Source: Halieaceae bacterium UBA5044 | GTDB lineage: Bacteria; Pseudomonadota; Gammaproteobacteria; Pseudomonadales; Halieaceae | Reading direction: 5' to 3' | Assembly (NCBI GenBank): GCA_002416125.1 | Contig: DIBU01000013.1 | Coordinates: 447,515 to 511,514 of the forward strand | DNA: 64,000 nucleotides | Part shown: positions 21,356-30,389 of the stretch, one piece after another | Layout: every line of letters starts with the position of its first letter | Position numbering within the stretch: position 1 is the first letter of the stretch | Notes under the pieces: model-generated | Told to the model about the DNA's origin: nothing | Database searches by the model: none | The model's input: the letters and a program-made list of their open reading frames with translations, nothing else | Program-made: the position numbers and the translations under genes

Positions 21356-22663
21356 TCAGCCGGCCGCGCAGACTTCAGCGACAGTATCCACCATGGCGGC
21401 GGTGAGTGTGGCCAGGTCCGTCTCGTTCATGATGTAGGGCGGCATGCAGTACACCAGACGACCGAAGGGGCGTATCCAAACACCCCGCTGTACGAACAGC
21501 GGCTGTATCTGGCGCATATCCACCGGCTCGGCAAGCTCGATAACGCCGATCGCGCCCAGGGTACGCACATCGCTGACGCCGCGGATCTCCCGCGCCGGCG
21601 CCAGCCCTGCCTCGAGTCCGCTCTGCACACGCTGAACACAGCGCTGCCAGGGCTGTGAGAGCAGCAGCTCCACACTGGCTACCGCGGTCGCGCAGGCAAG
21701 TGGGTTGCCCATGAACGTTGGCCCGTGCATGAACGCACCGGCCTCGCCGTTGCTGATGCCATCGCTGATGCGCCGGGTGCAGAGGGTCGCCGCCAGCGTC
21801 ATGTAACCTCCGGTCAGGGCCTTGCCCAGGCACAGTATGTCGGGTTCGACGCCGGCGTGCTCCAGTGCAAACAGTTTGCCCGTGCGGCCAAATCCGGTGG
21901 CGATTTCGTCATATACCAGCAGCACGTCGAAGGCATCGCAGAGCGCGCGCAGTCGCACCAGATAGTCGGCCGAATAGAAGCGCATGCCACCGGCACCCTG
22001 GACAATCGGCTCCACGATCACGGCGGCAAGTTCCCGGTGATGGCTGGCCAGCAGTTCTTCCATGGCCGCCATGGCACTGTCGTCGCAGGCCTCACCAAAA
22101 GGGGTTTCCGGGGCGGGCGCAAAATGGTGTTTCGGCAGTACGTCACCGAACAGGTGATGCATGCCGGTGACCGGGTCGCAGACCGACATCGCGCCGAAGG
22201 TGTCACCGTGATAACCGTTGCGCAGGGCGAGGAATTTCTGCTTGCCGGGTTGGCCGACCGAGTACCAGTACTGAATGGCCATTTTCAGAGCAACTTCCAC
22301 GGCCACCGAGCCGGAATCGCTGAAAAAGACCCGTTCCAGTGCCGGCGGCGTGATGTCGGAGAGCAACTGCGCCAGGCGCACTGCCGGTGCATGTGTCAGG
22401 CCGCCGAACATCACGTGTGACATTGACTCCAGCTGCGCCTGCACAGCGCGGTTGAGCACCGGGTGGTTGTAGCCGTGTATGGCGCACCACCAGGAGGCCA
22501 TGCCGTCAATGAGTTCGCGACCATCGCTCAATGTCAGCCTTACACCGCGCGCACTGCGCACGGGATACACTTCCGGCGGGTTGGTAGCCGAGGCGTAGGG
22601 ATGCCAGATATGCGCGGCGTCTGCGCTCTGCAGCTGTGTCCAGTCGTGTACCGTTGCTGTCAC
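21356..22663 (-). CDS. bioA: Adenosylmethionine--8-amino-7-oxononanoate aminotransferase BioA
   Basis: A 435-residue PLP-dependent class III aminotransferase that makes 7,8-diaminopelargonate from 8-amino-7-oxononanoate, using S-adenosylmethionine as amino donor, in biotin synthesis. Typical blocks are WHPYAS near residue 20, DGMASWWCAIHGYNHP, the YDEIATGFGRTG motif and CLGKALTGGYM with the PLP lysine. It starts with GTG at 22663, and GTGA overlaps the tesA stop by four bases, so translation is coupled to tesA. Other bio genes are not in the window. It converges on the unassigned glycosyltransferase-like gene with a 3-nt gap. Confidence 0.94.
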   Translation of the reverse strand: MTATVHDWTQLQSADAAHIWHPYASATNPPEVYPVRSARGVRLTLSDGRELIDGMASWWCAIHGYNHPVLNRAVQAQLESMSHVMFGGLTHAPAVRLAQLLSDITPPALERVFFSDSGSVAVEVALKMAIQYWYSVGQPGKQKFLALRNGYHGDTFGAMSVCDPVTGMHHLFGDVLPKHHFAPAPETPFGEACDDSAMAAMEELLASHHRELAAVIVEPIVQGAGGMRFYSADYLVRLRALCDAFDVLLVYDEIATGFGRTGKLFALEHAGVEPDILCLGKALTGGYMTLAATLCTRRISDGISNGEAGAFMHGPTFMGNPLACATAVASVELLLSQPWQRCVQRVQSGLEAGLAPAREIRGVSDVRTLGAIGVIELAEPVDMRQIQPLFVQRGVWIRPFGRLVYCMPPYIMNETDLATLTAAMVDTVAEVCAAG

Positions 22664-23292
22664 AGAATCTCCAGCAGGCTGTCGATGATGTTGTCCAGCA
22701 GGCGCTGCTGCGCAGCTGCCGTGGGGTGAATGCCGTCGTCCTGCATCAGCGTTCCATCCGTGGCCACGCCGTCGAGGATGAACGGGCCCAGCTGCGCGCC
22801 GGTGCGGCTGGCCACGATGCGGAAACTGTCGCGGAAGGCTTCGGTGTAGCGCGCGCCGTAATTCGGCGGAATCTCCATGGGCAACAGCAGCACGCGGGCA
22901 CCGGCCTCCTGGGCCAGCTCTGTCATGCGCTGCAGGTTGCTGCGTATCTTCATGGGCGGGTGGCCGCGCAGGCCATCATTGCCGCCCAACTCCAGCAGCA
23001 ACACCTCTGGGTTGTACTGCTCGAGCAGGCCCGGCAGCCGGCGCAGCCCGCCCCCGGTGGTCTCGCCGCTGATACTGGCGTTGACCACAGTATACTCGGG
23101 GTGACTGCTGCGCAGACGTTCTGCCAGCAGGCTCACCCAGCCCTGTTCGAGAGACATACCGTAGGCAGCGCTGATACTATCCCCCAGCACCAGAAGGGTT
23201 CTGTCTGCCTGCGCCATGCCCGGCCATGCCAGCAGCAGGCACAATCCGGCGGCGCGTGTGGTGCGTATCAGTGCGAAAAGGAATCGCGACAT
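22660..23292 (-). CDS. tesA: Multifunctional acyl-CoA thioesterase I/protease I/lysophospholipase L1 TesA
   Basis: A 210-residue SGNH/GDSL hydrolase with a signal peptide (MSRFLFALIRTTRAAGLCLL to about residue 29), hence periplasmic. The GDS block LLVLGDSISAAYGM carries the serine nucleophile, ELGGNDGLRG holds the glycine and asparagine of the oxyanion hole, and DGIHPTAAAQ holds the catalytic Asp-x-x-His. It hydrolyses acyl thioesters and lysophospholipids. In E. coli tesA is likewise divergent from ybbAP, whose products cooperate with it. The start codon at 23292 overlaps the ybbA start on the other strand. No Shine-Dalgarno is obvious for tesA. Confidence 0.92.
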   Translation of the reverse strand: MSRFLFALIRTTRAAGLCLLLAWPGMAQADRTLLVLGDSISAAYGMSLEQGWVSLLAERLRSSHPEYTVVNASISGETTGGGLRRLPGLLEQYNPEVLLLELGGNDGLRGHPPMKIRSNLQRMTELAQEAGARVLLLPMEIPPNYGARYTEAFRDSFRIVASRTGAQLGPFILDGVATDGTLMQDDGIHPTAAAQQRLLDNIIDSLLEIL

Positions 23293-23956
23293 GATCAAGG
23301 CTGAAAATCTCCAGAAGCGGGTGCCGATGGGCGGCAGCGAGCTGGAGATACTGAAAGGGATCACTCTGGAAATCAAGTCGGGGGAGTCGGTGGCTATCAT
23401 CGGCGCCTCCGGATCTGGCAAATCCACCCTGCTTGGCCTGCTTGCAGGGCTGGATGAAGCGAGTGCCGGACGCGTGGTTATTAACGGCACGGACATCACC
23501 GCACTCGACGAGGACCAGCGTGCGGTGTTTCGTGGCCAGCATGTGGGCTTTGTGTTCCAGTCATTCCAGCTGCTGCCGGCACTGACGGCGCTGGAAAATG
23601 TGATGCTGCCGCTGGAGCTGCAGGGGCAGGGCGACGCGCTGGCCCAGGCGCAGGCGTTTCTGGAACGCGTCGGCCTGGCGGGCCGCATCCAGCACTACCC
23701 GCGGCAGATGTCGGGCGGAGAGCAGCAGCGGGTGGCCATCGCCCGCGCCTTTGCCAACAATCCCTCGATTCTGTTTGCCGATGAGCCGACGGGCAATCTG
23801 GACACTGCAACAGGTGGCCACGTCGTTGATCTGCTGTTTGAACTCAACCGGGAGCAGAACACCACGCTGGTGCTGGTGACACACGACCTGAGCCTCGCTG
23901 AGCGCTGTCAGCACCGGTTCCGCCTGGCGGCCGGCGCACTTGTTGACGGAGGCTAG
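23291..23956 (+). CDS. ybbA: ABC transporter ATP-binding protein YbbA (LolD/MacB-like)
   Basis: A 221-residue ABC ATPase. Walker A is GASGSGKST, the signature is MSGGEQQRVAIARA and Walker B is ILFADEPTG. It belongs to the LolD/MacB class, which powers type VII ABC transporters acting on substrates in the inner membrane or periplasm rather than pumping across the membrane. The start ATG at 23291 has AAGGA eight bases upstream. The following permease gene begins 4 nt after its stop, so the two form one transporter, and TesA is the divergent partner. Confidence 0.92.
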   Translation: MIKAENLQKRVPMGGSELEILKGITLEIKSGESVAIIGASGSGKSTLLGLLAGLDEASAGRVVINGTDITALDEDQRAVFRGQHVGFVFQSFQLLPALTALENVMLPLELQGQGDALAQAQAFLERVGLAGRIQHYPRQMSGGEQQRVAIARAFANNPSILFADEPTGNLDTATGGHVVDLLFELNREQNTTLVLVTHDLSLAERCQHRFRLAAGALVDGG

Positions 23957-23960
23957 GGCC

Positions 23961-26435
23961 GTGTCCATGACAGCAACCCGTATGCTGGCACGGGACTGGC
24001 GCGGTGGCGAACTGGGCGTGCTGGTGGCGGCGCTGGTGCTGGCGGTGGCGGTGGTCTCCGGGATCAGCGCCTTCACCACCCGCCTGCAGAGCGCGCTGGC
24101 GCAGGAGAGTCACCGTTTCCTCGCTGCTGACCGGGTGGTACGCAGCGGCAGCGAGGCGCCATTGGCCTGGCTGGAAGAGGCCGGGCGTCGTGGTCTGGAT
24201 ACGGCGCAGGTGCTGACATTTCCCTCCATGGTGTACGCCGGGGAGGAGGGCATGGTACTGGCTTCGGTGAAGGCGGTGAGTAGCCGCTATCCGTTGCGGG
24301 GAGAGCTGCGCTACAGCGAGCAGCCCTTCGGTCAGGTACAGGTTGCCACCGGTGGCCCGGCCGCAGGTACAGTGTGGCTGGACTCGCGACTGTTCCCGCT
24401 ACTCGGTGTCGCCATCGGCGATACCGTGAGCGTCGGTGAAGCGTCGTTCCGGATTGCGGCGGCGGCGCGCACGGAACCCGATCAGGGTGGCTCCTTTCTC
24501 GGCCTGGGGCCGCGGGTGTTGATGCACTACGACGACATTGCGGCGACCGCCGTGGTGCAGCCCGGTAGCCGGGTGGAGTATCGGCAGCTGTTCGCCGGCG
24601 AGCCGCCGGCCGTGGAGCGCTTCGAACGCTGGCTGGCCCCGCAGTTGGAAGAGGGGCAGCGGCTGCTGGACGTCAACGAGGGTCAGCCCGGGCTGGGTCA
24701 GGCCCTGCAACGTGCCGAAAGTTTTCTGCTGCTGGCCGGCAGTCTGGGTGTCGTGCTCGCGGGGGTGGCAATAGCGCTTGCCGCGCGGCGTTTCAGCGAG
24801 CGTCACAATGACTATGTGGCAATCATGAAAAGCCTCGGGGCGACATCTGCAAACATCACGCGTCTCTACGGGCGCAGCCTGTTGCTGTTGGGCGTGGGTG
24901 CCACTGCACTGGGGTGTGGCCTGGGTTGGGCCCTGCAGTCCGCTTTTTTCACCCTGTTCGGGGAGCAGTTGCCGGTGACTCCGGGCCCCGCGGGCGTGCG
25001 TCCCTACGCCATCGGCGCAGCGACCGCGCTGGTCTGCCTGCTGTGCTTTGCCTGGCCGCCCTTGCGCCGGTTGAGTCAGGCGAGTCCCCTGCGCGTGCTG
25101 CGGCGTGACATGCCCCAGGAACAGCGCCGCACGCTCCTGGATTACGCCGTGGGGCTCAGCGCCGTGTCGGGCCTCATGTGGTGGTACAGCGGCGACTGGA
25201 AAATCACCCTGGCGGTCCTGAGCGGGCTGGCGGTCACTGTGCTGCTCGGCCTCGGTCTGGCGCTGACCCTGCTGCGGGGCGGACGGCTGGTTGGCATGAG
25301 CGCTGGCAGCATCTGGCGCCTGGCGCTGGCGGGTCTGCAGCGGCGCGGCACCGCCAATGCGCTGCAGGTGGTAATCTTCGCCATGGCGATCATGTTGCTG
25401 CTGGTGCTCCTGCTGGTGCGTACCTCCCTGATCGACGCCTGGCAGACCCAACTCCCCGAGAATACCCCCAACCACTTTGCGTTGAACATCGCGCCGGAGG
25501 ATGTGCAGGGTGTGGAGCAAATGCTGCGCAGCCGCGAGATACCCGGCGCGCCGCTGTACCCGATGATTCGCGGCCGTATCCTCAGCGTCAACGGCGAAGA
25601 CCTGCCGCAGACAGACGACCAAGAGGAAGGGCGCCGGCAGCGCGAAGCAAACTTTACCTGGGCAGATACGCTGCCCGCCGACAACAGCCTGCTCGAGGGG
25701 CGCTGGTGGGCGCCCCACAGCGACGCTGCCGAGGTGTCGCTGGAAGTGGAATTTGCCGAGCGTTTTGCTGTGGGGCTGGGCGACCGGATCGGCTTCCAGG
25801 TGGGCTCCGAGGCCTTTGAGGCCACCGTCACCAGTATCCGCGAGCTGGACTGGCAATCCTTCAATCCCAACTTCTGGCTGGTGTTTCCGCCGCGCCTGCT
25901 GGCGCCGTACCCAGCCACCTTCATGACCAGTTTCTACCTGCAGCCGGAGCAGAAGCCCTTTCTCAACGGCTTCATACGCCAGTTCCCCACGGTCACCGTG
26001 GTGGAAATGGACGTGGTGGTGGAGCAGGTGCGCGGGATCGTCAGCCAGGTGTCCGCGGCGGTGGAGCTGGTGTTGGCAGTTATTATGGCCGCCGGTGCCC
26101 TGGTACTGGTCGCCGGGGTTCAGGCCAGCGTGGACGCGCGCATGCACGAAAGCTCCATCCTGCGTGCGCTGGGGGCCCGTCGGCGACTGGTGCTGGGTGG
26201 GCTGTGGATCGAGTTTGCTGCGCTGGGGGTGTTCGCCGGCCTGCTTGCCACGGTCGGCGCGGAGCTCTCAGTGTACATACTGCAGGCACAGGTCATGGGC
26301 ATGGCCTATGCGCCCTCGCCCTGGATGTGGCCCCTGGGCGTGGGGGGTGGCGCCGTGCTGATTGCAGGGCTGGGCGTGTTCAGTTGTCGGCGGGTGGTGT
26401 CCAGTCCGCCGCTGGCGGTGCTGCGGGAGCTCTGA
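23961..26435 (+). CDS. ybbP: FtsX-family ABC permease YbbP
   Basis: An 824-residue membrane subunit of the YbbA transporter. It has a first transmembrane helix near residues 15-35, a large periplasmic domain, a central cluster of helices, a second periplasmic domain and a final FtsX-type set of three helices; two FtsX/MacB-like core domains are thus present. I chose GTG 23961 because GGAGG lies eight bases upstream; an ATG two codons later is possible. By analogy with YbbAP-TesA, the complex probably delivers hydrophobic molecules from the membrane to TesA (inference). It converges on tetR. Confidence 0.9.
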   Translation: MSMTATRMLARDWRGGELGVLVAALVLAVAVVSGISAFTTRLQSALAQESHRFLAADRVVRSGSEAPLAWLEEAGRRGLDTAQVLTFPSMVYAGEEGMVLASVKAVSSRYPLRGELRYSEQPFGQVQVATGGPAAGTVWLDSRLFPLLGVAIGDTVSVGEASFRIAAAARTEPDQGGSFLGLGPRVLMHYDDIAATAVVQPGSRVEYRQLFAGEPPAVERFERWLAPQLEEGQRLLDVNEGQPGLGQALQRAESFLLLAGSLGVVLAGVAIALAARRFSERHNDYVAIMKSLGATSANITRLYGRSLLLLGVGATALGCGLGWALQSAFFTLFGEQLPVTPGPAGVRPYAIGAATALVCLLCFAWPPLRRLSQASPLRVLRRDMPQEQRRTLLDYAVGLSAVSGLMWWYSGDWKITLAVLSGLAVTVLLGLGLALTLLRGGRLVGMSAGSIWRLALAGLQRRGTANALQVVIFAMAIMLLLVLLLVRTSLIDAWQTQLPENTPNHFALNIAPEDVQGVEQMLRSREIPGAPLYPMIRGRILSVNGEDLPQTDDQEEGRRQREANFTWADTLPADNSLLEGRWWAPHSDAAEVSLEVEFAERFAVGLGDRIGFQVGSEAFEATVTSIRELDWQSFNPNFWLVFPPRLLAPYPATFMTSFYLQPEQKPFLNGFIRQFPTVTVVEMDVVVEQVRGIVSQVSAAVELVLAVIMAAGALVLVAGVQASVDARMHESSILRALGARRRLVLGGLWIEFAALGVFAGLLATVGAELSVYILQAQVMGMAYAPSPWMWPLGVGGGAVLIAGLGVFSCRRVVSSPPLAVLREL

Positions 26436-26448
26436 CCGGAGCGACGGG

Positions 26449-27078
26449 TCAGTGCGTACTGATACCGTCGATAAACGTCTGCACGCTGAGCTGGATCTGG
26501 CGCGGCAGGTCAATGTGCCGCTTGAACAGCTGCGGTGCGTCAACCAGCAGCGTGGCAAGGCCGTGAATGCCCGCCCAGGCGGCGTTGGTGAGGTAGGCGA
26601 TGTCGAGCTCGCGAAAGCTGCCGCGGGCAATACCGTGATGGAGAATGGAGCGCACCTGCTGGAAGGTGTCGCGGCTCGCTTCACGCAGTTCGGGATAGGC
26701 CTCCGCCGGTTGCACAGCGGGGCCGAACATGAGCTTGAACATCTGGGGGTAGCGCTCGGCGTAGGCGATGTAACTGCGCGCCAGGGCGTGCAATTGCTCT
26801 TCGGGGCAGTCGCCGGTGTCATCCGCCGCTTTGCGCAGATCGTTCAGCAGGCGCCGATAGCCGACGGCTGCAAGCGCCGCCAGTAGATCGCCCTTGTCGT
26901 TGAAGTGCCGGTAGGGCGCGGTTTGCGAGACGCCAACGCCGCGGGCCAGGGCCCGCAGGCTCAGGGCATCAGCGCCTGCAGCCTCAAGCTGCTCCAGCGC
27001 TGAATCCAGCAGCTCTGCCCGCAGGTTGCCATGGTGATAGCTCCGCTGGCGGGCAGAGGGTGTTCCTGTCGCTGCCAT
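26449..27078 (-). CDS. TetR/AcrR family transcriptional regulator
   Basis: A 209-residue TetR-type repressor. The N-terminal helix-turn-helix spans about residues 15-62, with LSLRALARGVGVSQTAPYRHF containing the recognition helix. The C-terminal domain resembles the WHG type (ARSYIAYAERYPQMFKLMF). The ligand is unknown. Its ATG at 27078 follows the mdh stop without any gap (TGAATG), so its translation is probably coupled to malate dehydrogenase. It does not face a divergent target, which is unusual for a TetR regulator. Confidence 0.88.
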   Translation of the reverse strand: MAATGTPSARQRSYHHGNLRAELLDSALEQLEAAGADALSLRALARGVGVSQTAPYRHFNDKGDLLAALAAVGYRRLLNDLRKAADDTGDCPEEQLHALARSYIAYAERYPQMFKLMFGPAVQPAEAYPELREASRDTFQQVRSILHHGIARGSFRELDIAYLTNAAWAGIHGLATLLVDAPQLFKRHIDLPRQIQLSVQTFIDGISTH

Positions 27079-28059
27079 TCAGGGCAGCAGGTGCTGGACG
27101 GCGTCTCGCTCTTCGGCCAGTTCTTGCTCCGTGGCCTGCATCTTGCCGCGGCTGAACTCGCCGACGTCAACGCCCTGCACGATCTCCCAGTCACCGTTGC
27201 TGCAGCGGCAGGGGAACGAGTAGATCAGACCCTCGGCGATGCCGTAGGAGCCATCGGAATACACGCCCATGGAAACCCAGTCGTCACCGTCAGTGCCCAG
27301 TGCCCAGCTGCGCATGTGGTCGATGGCGGCATTCGCTGCGGAGGCAGCGGAGGACGCACCGCGCGCCTTGATGATGGCGGCACCGCGCTGCTGCACGGTG
27401 GGGATGAAGTCGTTCTCGTACCAGGCCTGGTCGACCAGGGAAATGGCTTTTTCGCCCGCCACTTCGGCATTGAACAGGTCGGGATACTGGGTGGCCGAGT
27501 GATTGCCCCAGATGGTCATTTTCTTCACATCATTGACCGTCTTGCCGGTTTTCTGGGCGATCTGGGTCATCGCACGGTTGTGGTCCAGGCGGGTCATCGC
27601 GGTAAAGTTGCGCGGGTTGATGTCCGGCGCGTTGCGCTGGGTGATCAGTGCGTTGGTGTTCGCCGGGTTGCCGACGACCAGTACCTTGATGTTGCGGCTG
27701 GCGTGGGCATCAATCGCTTTGCCCTGCACGGAGAAGATGGCCGCATTGGCTTCCAGCAGGTCCTTGCGCTCCATGCCGGGGCCGCGCGGACGGGCGCCGA
27801 CCAGCAGGGCGTAGTCGGTATCCTTGAAGGCCACGGCAGGGTCGTCGGTGCAAATGATATTGGTCAGCAGCGGAAACGCGCAATCATCCAGTTCCATGCG
27901 CACGCCGTTGAGGGCTTCCATGGCCGGCGTGATGTCCAGGAGTTGCAGAATCACGGGCTGATCGTCGCCCAGCATGGCGCCGGAGGCGATACGGAACAGC
28001 AGCGCGTAGCCAATCTGGCCAGCGGCGCCGGTAACGGTCACTCGAACGGGTGCTTTCAT
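27079..28059 (-). CDS. mdh: Malate dehydrogenase
   Basis: A 326-residue NAD-dependent malate dehydrogenase, interconverting malate and oxaloacetate in the TCA cycle. The NAD-binding glycine motif is VTGAAGQIGYALLF, and the catalytic region has TIWGNHSATQYPD with the active-site histidine. This is the longer cytosolic/chloroplast-like type (about 325-330 residues), not the 312-residue E. coli type. I chose ATG 28059 (MKAPVRV); the frame is open to 28260 but that part is unlike the family. It is divergent from ttcA across 127 nt, and followed immediately by the TetR gene. Confidence 0.93.
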   Translation of the reverse strand: MKAPVRVTVTGAAGQIGYALLFRIASGAMLGDDQPVILQLLDITPAMEALNGVRMELDDCAFPLLTNIICTDDPAVAFKDTDYALLVGARPRGPGMERKDLLEANAAIFSVQGKAIDAHASRNIKVLVVGNPANTNALITQRNAPDINPRNFTAMTRLDHNRAMTQIAQKTGKTVNDVKKMTIWGNHSATQYPDLFNAEVAGEKAISLVDQAWYENDFIPTVQQRGAAIIKARGASSAASAANAAIDHMRSWALGTDGDDWVSMGVYSDGSYGIAEGLIYSFPCRCSNGDWEIVQGVDVGEFSRGKMQATEQELAEERDAVQHLLP

Positions 28060-28186
28060 GGGAAGAGAGTCCTCAAGGGTCGGGTGGTTGGCAAACAAGG
28101 GGGCGTCATTGTCGAGTGAAACGGGTGAAAAAACAAGCCGCTGCCTGTAAAATGGCGCCCCTCTCAGGCATTGGCGGCAGGCGGTT

Positions 28187-29029
28187 GTGCGCGAGCTCAG
28201 CAGAAAAGAACGAACAGAATTCAACAAGTTGCAGAAGCGTTTGCGGCGCAATGTCGGCAATGCAATCGCCGACTACGGCATGATTGAAGCGGGCGACCGC
28301 GTGATGGTGTGCCTGTCTGGCGGCAAGGATTCCTATGCCATGCTCGATGTGCTGCTGGCCTTGCGCAGCAGCGCGCCGGTGGACTTCGAGCTGATAGCCG
28401 TAAACCTTGACCAGAAGCAGCCCGGCTTTCCCGGGCACGTATTGCCAGCGTACCTCGAGCAGCTGGACGTACCGTACTACATTCTCGAAAAGGACACTTA
28501 CAGCATCGTGCGCTCGGTGATACCTGAGGGCAAGACCACCTGTGGCCTGTGTTCGCGTTTACGTCGCGGCAGCCTCTACGGTTTCGCCGCCGATATCGGT
28601 GCCACCAAAATTGCGCTGGGACATCACCGCGATGATATCGTCGAAACCCTGTTCCTGAACCTGTTCTTCGGCGGCAGTCTGAAGGCCATGCCGCCGAAAC
28701 TGCTCAGCGACGACCGCCGCAATGTGGTGATACGCCCCCTGGCCTACTGCAAGGAAAAAGATCTCGCGGCCTACGCGGATTACAAGGCCTTCCCCATCAT
28801 TCCCTGCAATCTCTGTGGCTCGCAGGAAAACCTGCAGCGGGTGCAGATCAAGCAGATGCTGGCGGACTGGGAGCGACAGTATCCCGGACGCACCGAAACC
28901 ATCTTCCGGGGCATCTGTAATGTGGCACCCTCACAGCTGGCGGATACGGCGCTGTTCGATTTCACCAGCCTGCGCGCGGAGGTTGATCGCGACCTGCACC
29001 TGCCCGCGATCCGCGTCGTCAACCTCTAG
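28187..29029 (+). CDS. ttcA: tRNA 2-thiocytidine(32) synthetase TtcA
   Basis: A 280-residue PP-loop ATPase that thiolates cytidine 32 of certain tRNAs, using an Fe-S cluster. The PP-loop is CLSGGKDSYAM and the cluster cysteines are in CGLCSRLRRG and CNLCGSQ. The start is GTG 28187. An AT-rich TGTAAAAT at 28146-28153 could be a -10 element, but its -35 is poor. The stop is followed directly by the ccmA start, so the two may share a transcript although they are functionally unrelated. Confidence 0.93.
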   Translation: MRELSRKERTEFNKLQKRLRRNVGNAIADYGMIEAGDRVMVCLSGGKDSYAMLDVLLALRSSAPVDFELIAVNLDQKQPGFPGHVLPAYLEQLDVPYYILEKDTYSIVRSVIPEGKTTCGLCSRLRRGSLYGFAADIGATKIALGHHRDDIVETLFLNLFFGGSLKAMPPKLLSDDRRNVVIRPLAYCKEKDLAAYADYKAFPIIPCNLCGSQENLQRVQIKQMLADWERQYPGRTETIFRGICNVAPSQLADTALFDFTSLRAEVDRDLHLPAIRVVNL

Positions 29030-29650
29030 GTGGCGAGCGAGAGCGCGACAGGGGACGTGTTGCTCAGGGCCCGGGAACTGGGTCTGGAGCGGGGCGGGCG
29101 ACAGCTGTTCAGTGGTATTGAGCTGGCACTGCAGCGCGGCCAGTTGGTGCAGGTCGAGGGTGCCAATGGCGCCGGCAAGACCAGCCTGCTGCGCATTCTT
29201 GCCGGGCTCTCGCGCTACGGTTTCAGCGGCAGCGTGGAGCGTTTCGCACCACAGCTGTTCCTCGGCCACCAGAGTGCGGTCAAGGGCTTGCTGACGCCGC
29301 GTGAAAACCTGGCGTGGCATGTGGCGGGGGAGGCGGGCTTCAGCCCAGAGGCCATCGATGCGGCGCTGGCAGCGGTGAGTCTGTACGGTTACGAGGATGT
29401 GCCGAGCCATGCGCTGTCCGCGGGCCAGCACCGGCGCGTCAATCTGGCGCGTCTGTTCCTGACCCGTGCACCGCTGTGGCTGCTGGACGAGCCTTTTACT
29501 GCCATAGATCGCGCAGGTGTCGCCGTACTTGAAGCGCGGCTGCTGGCGCATCTGCAGCAGGGGGGCGGCGTGTTGCTGACCTCACACCAGCCGATTGCCG
29601 TGGCGTACCCGCTGCTGCGCCTCGACCTTGCGACGGGAGCCCTGCAGTGA
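29030..29650 (+). CDS. ccmA: Cytochrome c maturation ATPase CcmA
   Basis: A 206-residue ABC ATPase, the energy subunit of the CcmABCD complex that releases holo-CcmE from CcmC in cytochrome c maturation System I. Walker A is GANGAGKTS, the signature is degenerate as usual for CcmA (LSAGQHRRVNLARLF), and Walker B is LWLLDEPF. It starts at GTG 29030, directly after the ttcA stop, and overlaps the next start. First gene of a nine-gene ccm operon. Confidence 0.9.
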   Translation: MASESATGDVLLRARELGLERGGRQLFSGIELALQRGQLVQVEGANGAGKTSLLRILAGLSRYGFSGSVERFAPQLFLGHQSAVKGLLTPRENLAWHVAGEAGFSPEAIDAALAAVSLYGYEDVPSHALSAGQHRRVNLARLFLTRAPLWLLDEPFTAIDRAGVAVLEARLLAHLQQGGGVLLTSHQPIAVAYPLLRLDLATGALQ

Positions 29651-30333
29651 TGCCTGCCTCTGCCGCCGGGTTCTGTTTTCGTCTGGTGCGCCGGCAACTG
29701 GTGCTCGGGTTGCGGCGTCCGGTAGAGCTTGGCAATCCGCTGCTCTTTTTTGCCATGGTGGTGGCCCTGTTCCCACTCGGCTTGGGTCCCGCACCTGACA
29801 CGCTGGCGGATTTCGCCCCCGGCATCCTGTGGATTGTGGCGCTGCTCTCGAATCTGCTGACCTCTGATGCGGTATTCCGCAGTGACCTCGAGGACGGCAG
29901 TCTGGAGCAGCTGCTGTTGGCGCCCCAGCCGCTGTATTTTTCCGCACTGGCCTATGTGCTGGCGCACTGGCTGCTGACCGGGCTGCTGCTCGGGCTGGCG
30001 TCGCCGGTGTTTGCGCTGATGCTCGGCCTGGCGCCGACAGCCATTCCCGCGCTGGCCCTCAGCCTGCTGCTCGGCACTGCGGTGCTCAGCCTGATTGGCG
30101 GCATTGGCGGTGCGCTCACCGTGGGCCTGAAGCGAGGCGGCATGCTGATTTCCCTGCTGATCCTGCCGTTCTATATGCCGGTGCTGATCTTTGGCAGCAG
30201 CGCGGTGCAGGCCGCCCTGAACGGTAACCCGGCGGGGCCCTATCTGGCGATTCTGGGTGCGTTATTGTGCATATCCATCGCGCTGGCTCCGCTGGCCATC
30301 GCCGCAGGTTTACGCATCAGTGTCGATACCTGA
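29650..30333 (+). CDS. ccmB: Heme exporter permease CcmB
   Basis: A 227-residue integral membrane protein with about six hydrophobic helices, the permease partner of CcmA. The family-typical N-terminus (FCFRLVRRQLVLGLRRPVEL) and the LPFYMPVLIFG block near the C-terminus are visible. The start is ATG 29650, inside GTGATG and overlapping the ccmA stop by one base; GTG 29647 is the alternative. In System I it works with CcmA and CcmC in handling heme-loaded CcmE at the periplasmic face. Confidence 0.92.
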   Translation: MPASAAGFCFRLVRRQLVLGLRRPVELGNPLLFFAMVVALFPLGLGPAPDTLADFAPGILWIVALLSNLLTSDAVFRSDLEDGSLEQLLLAPQPLYFSALAYVLAHWLLTGLLLGLASPVFALMLGLAPTAIPALALSLLLGTAVLSLIGGIGGALTVGLKRGGMLISLLILPFYMPVLIFGSSAVQAALNGNPAGPYLAILGALLCISIALAPLAIAAGLRISVDT

Positions 30334-30353
30334 GTAATTTCCTCTGATTTGGA

Positions 30354-30381
30354 TTGTTCGCCGCTGTGGTCACTGTATAAT
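30354..30381 (+). promoter_or_regulatory. Possible sigma-70 promoter just before ccmC
   Basis: A TTGTTC (-35) and a perfect TATAAT (-10, 30376-30381) are spaced by 16 bp in the only sizeable gap (56 nt) of the ccm operon. A start about seven bases after the -10 would put the first transcript base one or two bases before the ccmC ATG at 30390, so the mRNA would be leaderless or nearly so. No Shine-Dalgarno precedes ccmC. The call rests on sequence match only. Confidence 0.5.
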
Positions 30382-30389
30382 CCCGCGCC

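Noticed and set aside
28125..28153. Candidate promoter before ttcA (TAAAAT with GTGAAA)
   Set aside because: The -10 is fair but the -35 matches consensus poorly; the evidence is too weak for a feature.
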